From contig JBCNJP010000258.1 in NCBI GenBank assembly GCA_039602395.1, positions 1 to 64,000 on the forward strand: a stretch of 64,000 bases of DNA, read 5' to 3'. The translations under genes were made by a program, and so were the position numbers. This DNA comes from Deinandra increscens subsp. villosa (lineage: Eukaryota; Streptophyta; Magnoliopsida; Asterales; Asteraceae). Within the stretch, counting starts at the first letter, position 1. Every line of letters starts with the position of its first letter. The notes below the pieces were generated by a model, which made no database searches, was not told the DNA's origin, and was given only the letters and a program-made list of their open reading frames with translations. Positions 31,593-42,791 of this stretch are shown here, one piece after another.

Positions 31593-31611
31593 CTTTTTTG
31601 TAGTAGTGATG

Positions 31612-31916
31612 CCCTCCTCAAACACGACAACGGTCGGGAGATTTTTTTCAAGAAATCAAACATTTAGAATCCAAGAATTGGGGTGTTGTTTTTCTAGACC
31701 TGGCACCAACAAATTAGGGGTTTTTTCTTTTTGATCGACAGGTAGAAGACGGAGGGTTACAATAAAAGAGAGAGACACAATTACCTGAATACCCTTGGAG
31801 TCATGACAACCACAAAATGTCTGATTACTTTGAGCCATTAGATCAAAAGTGTGAAGGCTTGGATGGGAGTTAATGGGTTATCTCATTTAGTGTTGGTTAA
31901 TATTAATTTCTTGTCC
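31612..31916. other. Right part of unit E, no gene seen
   Basis: Resumes the sequence interrupted by the CACTA. No coding content is recognised. Confidence 0.45.
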
Positions 31917-31921
31917 TATAT

Positions 31922-31976
<55 letters not shown>

Positions 31977-31979
<3 letters not shown>

Positions 31980-32156
31980 AGAGGATCATTTGAGAACCAA
32001 TTGGGTTTGAGAACTAAAAAGAACTAATTTGAGCCACAAGTTTATTTACATCTATCCCCCCTCCCATGAATTGTAGTGGTTCCCCCCTGAAATGTGTGGT
32101 TGAGATTTAGTTCTCAAAAGTTCTCAAAATAAAAAGTTCTCATTTGAACCTAACCC
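31977..32156 (+). mobile_element. Family-A short element, twin of 27104-27282
   Basis: 180 bp in the same orientation as its twin, with (TA)n on both sides, though the right tract is only about 14 bp. Confidence 0.9.
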
Positions 32157-32170
32157 TATATATATATATA

Positions 32171-32490
32171 GGGTTAGGTTCAAATGAGAACTTTTAAGAA
32201 CCATTCCGAGCCACTAATTTTCAGAAGGGTAAAACATAACCATTTCAATGACCTCGTGACCATAAGTATCCCACCACTCTTCATCGCTAAGAATACCAAG
32301 AAACTCTTCATTGTCCTCAACTCTTCATAGATTTTAACGCGTTATTTTTCTTATGTTCACGTGTTCACGACGACGACAATTTATAACGCGATATTCGTTT
32401 ATGTTAGCGCGATGCGACGCGACAATAATTTATAATGCACTACATGCGCGTTCGACGGCGACCACAATTTATAATACACTACTTGTCCCG
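32171..32490 (-). mobile_element. Truncated family-A end fused to a reversed Helitron 3' region
   Basis: 32171-32226 is the end of a family-A element, reversed. It is joined directly to the reverse complement of the Helitron-2-type sequence: the acidic exon (32227-32335), then the subterminal units (32335-32490, 'cgacaatttataacgcgatattcg'). The terminal CTAG hairpin is missing, so this is a broken copy. Confidence 0.7.
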
Positions 32491-35320
32491 TATATAATAT
32501 ATAAATTGGTAGTCCATGCTTATCGACCCCATGGTGCCCTTGAGACTAAGATCCTTAAAAAATCAATATCAGTAGGTACATAGTATAAGAAACAATTAAA
32601 GGATGCCACGAAAGTATGAACTTGACCTGTGAGTTTGACATAGTACGAGAAAACAAAACTAATAAAACAACTCTAATACGGACCGTACCAAGTAGAGTTT
32701 TAGATATATGCAAACATTTTATACACATATACATCAATACCGAAAAGAAAAAAAACAATCATATTTCAAACACCAAAAGCCAACTCTACTAAATTTTGAA
32801 CAAAAGACCCAAGTTCATAAAAATATCCACAAAATTATGAACTTCTATATCAAATCTGAAAAACAAAAGAATGTTTGTACCTAAAAGAACACTAGAGTAT
32901 AGTCACTATAGGAATTGAGCAGAAAAATAAGGGGCTCCAAATATGTGACTGTAGGAATTGAGGACTGTTGTAGGTAACTTCCTTGTCTATACATTGATTT
33001 AAAGTTTGAATATAAAAGATTTATACCTGTAAAAATTAGTTAGTAAATATATAAGATATTAGTAAACAAATTAAAAAGTAAAAACTAATTACATATAATT
33101 TTTACATTTGTACATAGGCTTTTTTTATTCAATTACCTTTTCAAAGCAGTGAATAAGTGTTAAGTTAATTTAATTTGTATGGACATATAGCAAGCATATA
33201 TCTGACTTTTGATCATGAGCTATTTAACCGAGGACTATATATGTGATGTAAGGTTTTAGGGGTTAGCATTATACAAAAGCTGCATAACTAACATCTAGAA
33301 AATTTAACAAAAAGAAGTTAGATTATTTGGGTTTATAAACTTTGTTGTAATCATGTATAAAAATTTATACAAAAATGCGTTACCATTTACAACTTGGTGA
33401 CAACACAAATATATCCCGTCTAACCATTGGGATCGTTTAGGTAAATGGGTTACCAGATTTGTGGTCAGGTTACACGATTATGAATGAACAGGTTGTATTT
33501 GGGTACATCTCTTTGAGACGATAAATATACAGGTTGCATTCCGATTCCTCAATTAAACCGACCAAACCAACACAACTAATAGCTATGGGTATAAAGGCAG
33601 AAAAAAGTACCTGATCAGAAAACTCAGCACCACGGGACATAAAAATGGCCCATCTATTTCAAGCAGTTTCCATAACAATATGCAGGTCCAAGAACAGGGG
33701 TTGCAATCGGATGAAGAACCATGTTGAGGAATAAAGGCTGACCAAACAGTTTTCAAGAGATTTAATAAATAAATTGACAAAGTAGATGAATAATTTAGTA
33801 ATCTTATAAGGAACTGAGGTGTGAATCCTCCAAGTTTAAAAAAAACAAAAAAAAATCTAATCATTATCAATATACCTTGAGTAGAAATGGTAAATAACTT
33901 AACTGAAACAAAATAGAACAAAGTAATTTGCAGGTCAATTGTGACCCAATAAGGAATTCTAACATATATAACTCACACAACTTGCATAAATGCTTCAGGG
34001 ACCAGAAAATACCTGAATTCCAAACTGTCATATAATATGTTAAAAGCTAAACAAAAATACTCATAGTTAACAACATTATAAGCATCAAAAGTACAAGTAA
34101 TGACCCTAAAAGTAAAAGGAGAAATATAGCTAAATAAACAAAGGAAAAAAAAAGTTCAAATGAGTAACAAATGTGTGATAGAATTACCTTAATCAGTTGA
34201 GAAATGTAGATATCTAAATGGTGATTATTTCTAATAAAAAGTTAGTCACTGGACATAATCGAAATAGTAGAAGATAAGGAAAAAGTGAATCGTATATTAT
34301 GTCGATTGCTAAAGCTTGCTTATTTACCGCATCAAGTTAACTAAATGGATTAGAGCCATCAAATTGTTAACTACTTACCAAAAACAGAAAGACTAACACG
34401 TGATCCTTAAAATCTTAACTAATACTATCTACTTGAGACCTAACCTACATTACGGTTTGAAAAATCATCTCCGTGATTTCCTGCACAAATGGGAAACATC
34501 AACAAGTGATCCTTAAAATCATTAAAAGGTCTTGAAAAGAAACATGTTCATTGATGATTTACAATCATTTTTTAAAGCAACTTCATACTTACCCGTTTAC
34601 CAGAAGGAACTTGAGGTTCTCTCCATTCCGTAGCCCTTTTTTACGTGTTGTGCCTATGATCCTGTTCGCAAACAAAAAAATAAAGAATTAAAAACCTGAA
34701 AAGATCATCAGTGATAAATAATGTCTGAACAACCGTTCGTACATGAGCAACCTCAACATGCTTTGGTCCATAACATTCACGATTTGGATCCTAATCGTGT
34801 ATAATATAACTACTTCAATCATTTGATTATTTTTAGCATGGATATAAAATCACAGCGATAAGAGATAAAAGATAAGCTGCCACCTCTACTTCTAGTATAT
34901 GTTTTATCGGTTGCCACTTCTACTTGGAGTATATGCATATAGAAACTTAAATACCTGATAATAGAGATAAGCTACATAGAAGAGCAAACAATATGGTGCT
35001 TAACAGTCCTATGAGAACAAAAGTTTACTAGATTGAACATTGGATATAAAGATAAAATAAAGATGGGTAAGAAATTCCTGTAAATAAAGAAAGATGATTC
35101 TACATATGAGAGCAGTTGACCAAATCTTTCATAAATGAAAATTCCAACCTCCTTAAAAACATATGAACAAAATAACACCAAAAACACATAACAATAGTCT
35201 AAATGAACAACTAAACCAACATTAAATTTACAGATAAGCCAAGAGTTAAATCACCTTTATAAACAAACTTTTTATAATCATGATCATACAAGTATCTAAT
35301 TATTATCAAATGAGAAGAAG
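32491..35320. other. AT-rich non-coding region
   Basis: No supported gene. On the minus strand a short exon-like piece (34605-34668) lies between an AG acceptor and a GTAAGT donor, but its frame is not recognisable. It may be intron or flanking sequence of the NOP58 pseudogene to the right. Confidence 0.4.
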
Positions 35321-35325
35321 GTTAC

Positions 35326-35668
35326 CTTATCTGGGCTCAACTTAAGCTTGTATCTGGACAAACTATGAGATAAACCCAAGCTCATTGGAGCCACATCTTC
35401 GGCACCTAAACCAATTGTGACTTCGGTCAGTTGACTTCTAAGTCTCCTCATAAGTTCCGTGACAGTTTAGCTATGAACGCAGTCAATTTACTGAAACCAT
35501 GGTTAGTTTGAAATCAAAATCCATTGAAAAAGAAAAGAAATCACGCGAGTCATGAGTACAACTTACCAATTTTTCTTAATAGCATTCCCAAGCTTAGAGT
35601 CTGCAACAGCTAATAACTCGCCATCACAATTAGCCCGCTAGAACTTTCGCAAACCTTTTTGGGGCTTG
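35326..35668 (-). pseudogene. NOP58: NOP58-type nucleolar protein gene fragment, two exons
   Basis: NOP58 is a core protein of box C/D snoRNPs that guide rRNA 2'-O-methylation in the nucleolus. On the minus strand, exon 35668-35567 reads KPQKGLRKF, a stop (TAG where Leu is expected), then RANCDGELLAVADSKLGN. It ends at a GTAAGT donor. A 76-bp intron (35566-35491) with an AG acceptor follows. Exon 35490-35326 carries CVHS, a stop, then TVTELMRRLRSQLTEVTIGL, then GAEDVAPMSLGLSHSLSRYK and LKLSPDK, with a donor GTAACC. The match to NOP58 is strong, and the exon borders fit an intron-containing gene. Two stops make it a pseudogene. Earlier and later exons were not found. Confidence 0.85.
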
Positions 35669-37800
35669 CTGTAATGATGTCAAGCAACAGAGTGCTTCCG
35701 ATGTGTTATCAAACTTGGAGAAAGCTTTTAGCTTAACAATTCGTTGATGTTTTTAATATGAGTTCATAAGTATAAAAGGTTTAAAAAAATTTATACGAAG
35801 TAAATATTTGGTATTTTAGATTTATGATTTGCTTATTTATACACTTTTAGTTTCCATATAATAGTTACCTGAAAGGTTTTTAAAAAGTTGTAAGGAAATC
35901 ATTATTCTGAGGTTTACTTTTTCAAAGGAGATCATAAACCTTTTTAGATAAAGCAACAGGTTGTAAAAATTTAAATTTATTGACGATCCCTATTAAACAC
36001 CAAAGAACATAAAAAGATAAATGTACTTGAACCTGAGGATTTGCCAACGAAAATCTGCGATAAGAGAAATAAAGCAATTATTTTTGTAAACATACATCAA
36101 CAAATGAAAGTAATAAGTCCATAAAGTAGAATCTAAGGGTAAAAAAGACTAACGAATGAGGGGAAAAAATAGCATAAGCACTGATAAATTTATAAGAGTT
36201 AGGATTAAATTTGTTTTAGATAAATACATAACAAAAGTATACTACTTAAGCATGTATCCCTAAATCAGGAACTGATTTTAAAAAGAACTCAATAACAACA
36301 CAAAGACAATAAGCGAAGAGATTCATAGACATTAAAGTAAATAAAATTCAAGCAAAAGAGCAGCAACCGTAACACCTCTGAAGTACCTAAAATCTAAACT
36401 TTGAATAATCTGTTCAAGAACCATTAATGCCCAATTCACCAAACGATTTCAGTAAGAATACAAACATTGAAAAAGATTTATACATCAGTAGCTGATTTCA
36501 ACAATAAGCAAACATATTCATACACATTGGGTGCTTGAAAATGTAAAGATATTTCAAAGATAACTGCAAAAGAGTTACACAGGCAAACAATTGTTGTTTT
36601 CCTTAGAAAAAATTCAACGCTATCTCCGATATGCATTATATAGTATAATAGATGTATACACATCATGTTTTCAATCAATTAATGCATACTAAAATAAGGT
36701 ATTATTTCCCGTGGCAGCTACAACATGAACCAGTTGGAATCTGATGGTAACATCATTTGAATTTCTTTAAGAAAAAATAATTAATATAAAGACTATAATC
36801 CTATTTGGCATCCTAAATGGTATTTCAATTGGTTTTCTTAACTTCAGCCTTGGTTTTAACTCCACTAGCTTTTATCAGATTTTTCCTTCTTCATGACTCA
36901 TAGTTAAGTAAAAATTCTTATGTAAACAACATACCCATTAAAGATTGAAATTTCAGATTTATTTGTTAAAGACAAACATAAGAACACACAAATTTCTAAA
37001 AATAATTGAACCCTAATCACAAAACTACAGGGTTCATAAAAGAAATTACCTAGTATAAGATTTGTAGATCTGTAGATCTGTAGATTGAAATCATGAAACA
37101 AACTCCTATGAAAATCATGTTAGGTTCACACGAGTTGGTGACCCGCCCGTGCGTTGCAGCAGACCACCCTTTTATGAAGTTTTGTGTTTATGACCAAGTA
37201 TATGCCAGAATTGAGAATATATCAGAAGGTAATATTATTATTCACCATTTGACTGTTGATGTTTGTTTAGAACATGTTTGCTACCATGGAATGGTAGGTC
37301 ACTACATCGCTTAAAACTATTACACATATCGTTACCAAAATGTATTCCCTAAAACTATTGCAGTTGGTTACTTCATTCTTCTTTGTGCTTCTGGTCCTTG
37401 CAGGTATTAACTAAACTGTCATATACAAAATGTGCATACTGGAACTGTTGATATTCAAAAGCCTTATCTTTTAGCTGCAGTTATGATTGCAGGCTCACTT
37501 TTTAAGAGGAATTGTTCCTATTGCAGTTATGAGAGGAGGTAATGGGTTAATTGGTGAAAAGTTGTTTTAATAAGTAATTGCTTACACGTAGTTTGGAGTG
37601 GACATTGGGTGACCATCTTTGCATATCAGCGAGACTTTCTCTTTGTGCAACAGCTTCTTACAAATGGTATTTGGGCATTTCGTAAAGAACCGCTCTCGAT
37701 AAGCTTTTAACTCTATGATTTTTTCCTCACATGTGTACCGTTGGTTTCTGTTGTATAATGGTTACTATTTTGTTTTTTTATCAGGCAAAGGTGTGTGATA
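35669..37800. other. AT-rich region, no recognised gene
   Basis: Non-coding in all frames as far as I can tell. A GC-rich word CCCGCCCGTGCGTTGCAGC at 37142-37160 resembles the hairpin part of some Helitron 3' ends but no CTAG follows. Confidence 0.4.
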
Positions 37801-37806
37801 ATACCT

Positions 37807-37917
37807 TGTATTCTTCAGGATGTTTCAGCTTTATATCTGCAAGTGTCATTCCCATCTCACCGTAGACCTGTGCCAGTTGAAGTGCAGAATTAGAACTGTG
37901 CCTTGCTTGAAGATCCC
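37807..37917 (-). pseudogene. Exon-like piece of an unrecognised gene
   Basis: On the minus strand a 111-bp open segment lies between a CTACAG acceptor and an AAG/GTATTA donor. It reads DLQARHSSNSALQLAQVYGE, then MGMTLADIKLKHPEEYK. It looks like a genuine coding exon (amphipathic, charged) but I cannot name the family. Same strand as the NOP58 fragment. Confidence 0.45.
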
Positions 37918-38129
37918 TGTAGTTGTAAAGGAAAAATATTTGTGAATTGGTAGATATGGTTGTTGAATGTAATATTTAAGTACGTGTCAACTATCTGTTA
38001 ATGGTTATGTAGAGGTGGATCGATCTGAAGTGTATCTATGTCTGTTGACTCCAGTTGTATTCTTCCTGTAATTGTTTGTTTGTTTATTGGAGTTAGTATC
38101 AGTTCCTTTTCGATTAGGTATCTTATTGC

Positions 38130-38218
38130 GTACCTTGGTACTCAGTGACCTTTGTAGAGGCCACGACTAGGAGCTTTCCAATGACATTTTCCTCCTTGTA
38201 TGAGAAATAATTTTTTCC
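38130..38218 (-). pseudogene. Second exon-like piece, unrecognised
   Basis: On the minus strand it reads YGKNYFSYKEENVIGKLLVV, then ASTKVTEYQ, and ends at a CAAG/GTACGC donor near 38130. It probably belongs with the piece at 37807-37917. The acceptor is unclear. Confidence 0.35.
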
Positions 38219-38219
38219 A

Positions 38220-39483
38220 TAAGGTGAGCACAAGTATGTTGGCACTAAGAAAAGGAAATTATCAATAGATGAATAAATGTCAGTTAAAAACAACATGAAC
38301 TGGAAAAAAAGACAAAATTTAAATAGACATTCATCAATCTATGTAACTGTAAATATGTAAAGTTCAATTGTCATAGGTTAGAGCTGAGAACTTTTTATTG
38401 AAGGAGTAGAAGTAGCAGAGAAGCTTGGATCTTAGAAATTATAAGCTAGATGTCAATCACTGTCTAGGAGGTTTAGTTATTTCTGTTTAGCTGTTATTTT
38501 TAAAGACTTAGTAATGGCATTGACTACTTCATAGTCATTAGTTGCTATCTATTTACTAAATATTAAAACAATTAAACCTCTAATCAGCTATATATGTCAG
38601 TTACATAGACCAGCAGGTGACAAACAAATACAGAGAACGAAGAGAGCTAAAACTGAGACGCAAACTTAAAAAAGATACAGTCATAAAGGTTGAAAGCATT
38701 GGGCTCACTAAAAAACAGTAACCTCTAAGAGAAAATAGCAGCCAAGATCATATGAACATATGTATATCATTATCATCCAGTTACTTTACATGTATACAGA
38801 GACTGAATTGCATTTAAGCCATGAGAACAAACCATTAGACTTAACATGTAAGGTAAGTAAAGGTAATAGATACAAATTACATTTAAAATGTAAGTGATAG
38901 TGGCATGGTGTTGATTATCTCACATACATATATATTGTCCAATGATTTTACATATTATTTGCACACCTACAGGTCTATGTGAAATTCGTTTTTTACAACA
39001 ACAACATTTAGACCTAAAATAAGTGAGGGTGTGAACTATTTTCCTATGGTCCAATGATAAGTTCATCTGTTACTATTATATCTTATAATAATTAATGACA
39101 TGGTATTTCCAGTATAATGTATTTTAGGAAAGTCAAATTGTAAAGGTATATGTAATGGCAGATAGTTCAGTCTAAAATGAAAATGCAAAAGTTTTTTGTT
39201 TCTGATTTATACTACTTCACATCTGATTCAGGCATATACTACTTCACATCTGATTCAGGTTGTATAAAAAGGCAATAACACACCTGAACACAGTAAGATT
39301 CCACAAAGTTGAGACCAACATATTGCGAAAACTGCAAACATAAGGTAGAAAAAATCCTATAAGTACGTATGCACAACAATAATAAAAACTTAATACAACA
39401 ACACATCTAAAGGCAATAAGAAAGCCAGTTAAAAAAATTCAAATCCAAAAACAACTTAAGAACATCTTAAATTAGGAACAACT
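38220..39483. other. AT-rich region, no gene seen
   Basis: Contains a short direct duplication ('catatactacttcacatctgattcagg', near 39205 and 39232). Nothing else can be assigned. Confidence 0.4.
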
Positions 39484-39488
39484 AATAG
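39484..39488. repeat. Target-site duplication, left (AATAG)
   Basis: AATAG directly before the left LTR, repeated at 43408-43412 directly after the right, inverted LTR. Confidence 0.75.
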
Positions 39489-40078
39489 TGTTGGAACTAA
39501 AATCTATGTGACTGACGCCATCAAATCTGTTTACCGAAGCATTCGACTGAAGAATCCATGTGAACTGATTTAGAGACTGGGTTGTGATGCTCGAGGCCTA
39601 CGCGATTGGACCGAAGACCGTTTTCTGGACAAGTCAATCGTTCAGGTCAACGGTTAACGTAAAAGTCAACGGAAGATCAGTTCGAGCGAGTCAAGCTTCA
39701 GATTAATTAAATCAACTTTGATTTAATTAATATTTATGTTATTTGTTTTTCTTGTAATTTTCATTCATTTATGTTTTCTGTTGTTAGTCACCCTCACTAT
39801 ATATATAGTGAGGGTGCCCATTACAAGAAAGAAAAATAGTCACCAAAATATGGAGATGATGATTTCTTGTAGAGTGAGTCATGGATTTCTAGAGAGAGAG
39901 TGTTTGCATGACTTATTGATTGTAATCATTCGATTAATGAAATCATTCGATTGTTCATCATCTTTCTTGTCTTTGATTATCTTTGATTCTACTTCATCTT
40001 CATTTTTTTTTGGTTTTCGAATCGGAACCTCGTTCTTGCTCAAGATCAGGATTCTTAATGTGAAAATCGGTCCTGATA
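39489..40078 (+). mobile_element. LTR of the inverted-LTR element (plus orientation)
   Basis: 590 bp, starting TGTTGGAACTAAAATC and ending TCCTGATA (the other copy ends TCCTGACA). AA and the primer-binding site TGGTATCAGAGC (40081-40092) follow. Confidence 0.85.
39789..39816. promoter_or_regulatory. 28-bp perfect palindrome enclosing a TATA box in the LTR
   Basis: CACCCTCACTATAT plus its exact reverse complement, with TATATATA at the centre. It is kept in the other LTR copy at 43081-43108. Its place in the LTR fits the promoter TATA element. Confidence 0.75.
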
Positions 40079-40080
40079 AA

Positions 40081-40092
40081 TGGTATCAGAGC
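40081..40092 (+). other. Primer-binding site (initiator Met-tRNA)
   Basis: TGGTATCAGAGC, complementary to the 3' end of plant initiator tRNA-Met, two bases after the LTR end. Only about five bases of internal sequence follow before the junction with the inverted LTR start. Confidence 0.85.
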
Positions 40093-41890
40093 AAGAATCT
40101 GTCAAATGCTTCAGTAAACAGATTTGATGGCATCAGTCACATAGATTTTAGTTCCAACATATTCCCCCTTGACTGATGCTTTCAAATCTATTCAACTGCT
40201 GAAGAATCGCTCTGTCATACATCTTCAATGAGAAACTGATAAACCGGGGACAATCTATTGTAGAGATTCTCCCTCTGAATAAGCTTCTCTTGTTCTCGTT
40301 GCTCCAGTTGAGAGCCAAGTGCTGCAGCTCACTCGGTTCACATGGTCGGGTACAATACTGAGAAAATGCTACATCTCGGAGTCTAAATTGCAACAAACCG
40401 AATCTGATATACTAATCAAACAATGAAAATGCTCCAACTCCGGATAATCGACCCGATATCCAAATCCATAATAATTTCCCCTATTTCTCTAAATCTCTCC
40501 AAAAAATCAAGTCGGAAGCGTAAAATCAGATGCGGAGAGTCGAACCGTCGCGATTGGTTGCCTAGAGAAACCGGATAAACAATCTTGAATTCGGACAATC
40601 TTGCGAAAAACCGAAAGCCGGATGCTGACAGTTGTGAAGAATCTGCGTGACTGAGGTTGGATGTGAAAATAAAGATAAATGTCAAATCTAAGAAAAACTG
40701 AGATCACGAGCGAAAAATAATCATAACCGGAGTCTTCGTAATTTTGGGCGAAGAAAAATGAGCTCGGGAAAATATTCCGTGAAGATTTCTGGGCGAAAAC
40801 GACGCGTTCTGAAAAATTCCTTCAATTTTCATCAGGAAACGGCTTCTCGAGAAATTTAACGGATAAATTCCAATGTTTAACTAAGATTCCAGTTAATCCG
40901 GTTAATTGACATCCGCGCTACATTGGCTAAAAATAAAACCATGAGACATAACGAAAAAAGCTGCATAATTAACCAGCTAAAGAAGCTAACCCGTCAGTGG
41001 TCGATAACTAACGTACGCGCGACGCCAATAAACGAGAACCCCAATAAAATAAATCGGAATAAATCCACGACCACTAAAAATTTTCACAATTCCGTTGAGG
41101 CGTTATTTCCGTTAATCTTGTAAAAGACTGATAGAATAAAGCCCCGCTTTTAACGAAATAATGCTAAAAAATTAATGGTAAAAATCCCTCAAGAAGAAAG
41201 CACAATCCATGAGCATTAAATCTGGCCAATCATAATAAGCCTTCACATCTGATCCAACGGTCCGAATTGAAAGCATCTAACGATCAGGAGGCAAGATCCA
41301 TGCTATTGGCGGCTGACCAATGAAATTAACGCAGAAGAAGCACACAACATGATCCTACGGTGGAGAAAAATCAGATCTAACGGCTTGTGAGGGTTGATCA
41401 GTGTGAGGAGCCTCTGCACCAATCAGATGCTGACAGCGTAGGAGGCTTTAACAGCACTTTTGGTCTGCTGGGCCCACGCAGTAACCTTTTCCACCAATGA
41501 AAGTCCGCCAGCCTTATACCATTCAACGTATTCTTTCAAGAGGGAGGGGCCCACGCGCTATCCAGCTGCCAATAAAAAATCAACAACACAAGGGGAATGT
41601 CGGGTTGTTGATGACATACCAGGAGAGAGAAAATTCTCTGATGACCACTAGCTACAAAACACGTCAGCTCGGTCCCATCTCCTTCCTTAAACCGTCCAAC
41701 ATCAACGAAACCGTAAAATACAGTCGCCGGAAAAACAAACCACTCGCCGGAAAACCGTAATTAGCCCATAACACCCTCAAATCTTAACGAAAATCTTCGA
41801 ATTTTATACCCACGAACTCGTAATCTCATTCTCTACAAACCTGGACGACCAAAATCCTCTAAAAATGTCTCGAACGAAGACCCAGTAAAT

Positions 41891-42100
41891 AAGTCTGCTA
41901 AGCAAAACAAGTCCGCTAAAGCCACCAGAAGTCCGCTAAGGGTCTGAGAAGTTCGCTAAGACCTTTCTCAAGTCCGCTAAGGACTCAAGTTCGCTAAAGC
42001 AGAACAAGTTCGCTAAGAATCGAAACAAGTTCGCTAAGAAGAGAAGAAGTTCGCTAAGAACTCAACAAGTCCGCTAAGAACATGAAACAAGTTCGCTAGG
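41891..42100. repeat. Minisatellite of 11 AAGTYCGCTAAG units, about 20-bp period
   Basis: Eleven copies of AAGT(C/T)CGCTAAG, some with one change, start at 41891, 41909, 41929, 41949, 41970, 41987, 42006, 42027, 42047, 42067 and 42089. The 12-bp core is conserved while the 6-10 bp spacers vary, which is unusual for simple slippage. It lies in the non-coding interior of the inverted-LTR element. Confidence 0.92.
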
Positions 42101-42777
42101 AACATCTTCATAAGCTTCAAACACTCAGAAAAATCTGGAAAATGATGAACACAAGTGAAGAACATACCCTTCGATTGTTGAAACAGTCCCGAAAATGAAT
42201 GGAAACGAGTGATTCATGACACAAATCTGTTGTAGAACATGCTATGGCCACTTACACATCCCAAACAGCAGCAAATACCATTTGAATCAGCCCCCAAAAT
42301 CTGGAAAATCTCAAGAACACGAAGAACACCATGAAACACACACTAGTGTGTGTTTTTCCAGATCTGCCCAAATGGTCGAGAATCAGACAAAATGGATGCT
42401 TCTAATAGATCCGGAACGCGTTTTCCATCAAGATTCATACCTCACTTCATCTGAAAACATGAAGAATCGCCCAGAAAACAGAGAATCAAATCCAAAATTC
42501 TTCAAAAACCCTAAAAACGGGAAAAACTTAACTTCAAAAACAGCTCGGATCTTCAATTTTCTCACTGATTTGAATATGTAGAAGATACAAATCATCAAGA
42601 TAGACTTTATGAACAATAACCTAACATCTAACATTATCAGACCAGTCCAGAATCCATAAAAAATGAAGAAAAATGAGAAAAAGTCTCAAAAATGAGTTTT
42701 CAAATCTTCACCATATTCAAGCTCAAAATCAGATTCGAGTGACCAGATTCACGGTGAGATGAATCTGATCGGTACCC

Positions 42778-42789
42778 GCTCTGATACCA
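42778..42789 (-). other. Primer-binding site of the minus-strand element
   Basis: On the minus strand TGGTATCAGAGC, two bases inside the LTR at 42792-43407. This identifies that LTR as the 5' LTR. Confidence 0.85.
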
Positions 42790-42791
42790 TT

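Larger units (their letters stand above)
28798..31608. mobile_element. Non-autonomous CACTA (En/Spm) element carrying a reticulon fragment
   Basis: The left terminus, CACAACTAGAAACAGAGCC, aligns with the reversed right terminus, CACTACTACAAAAAAGGCC; homology continues through TTTCTTGACG(T/C)GC on both sides. The left end has CACAA instead of CACTA. Subterminal words TTCTTGACACGCA and TGCGTGTCAAGAA recur in both orientations, densely at 31290-31590 and more thinly at 28815-29015, as expected for transposase-binding repeats. No TNPA/TNPD-like gene is visible. At 2.8 kb it depends on a helper. Confidence 0.88.
27357..31916. mobile_element. (TA)n-bounded unit E, holding a nested CACTA
   Basis: The left end, GGGTATGGAATTAATAATAAAC, pairs imperfectly with the right end, whose complement reads GGACAAGAAATTAATATTAACC. 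(TA)n lies directly outside both ends (27283-27356, 31917-31976). Near the left end 'ataacttttttatacattg', 'gcaccatta' and 'tatctttaattcc' resemble the inner ends of the family-B elements, so this may be a longer relative. Without the CACTA it would be about 1.75 kb. No transposase ORF is visible. Confidence 0.5.

Noticed and set aside
33583..33921. 112-codon minus frame
   Set aside because: Phe/Leu/Ser-rich translation of AT-rich DNA with no motif; splice-like sites nearby are not enough to call a gene.
37142..37160. Possible Helitron 3' hairpin
   Set aside because: The GC-rich word resembles a Helitron stem but no CTAG or CTRR terminus follows.
39736..40176. 146-codon plus frame at 39.7-40.2 kb
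   Set aside because: It lies inside the LTR and crosses the inverted-LTR junction; composition is LTR, not protein.
41891..42100. Reading the AAGTYCGCTAAG array as a CRISPR or tandem coding repeat
   Set aside because: The 12-bp core is too short for CRISPR repeats and spacing is irregular (17-22 bp), so no consistent reading frame exists.
42216..42581. 121-codon plus frame in the inverted-LTR element
   Set aside because: Antisense to the element's own orientation and without recognisable domain; likely chance.
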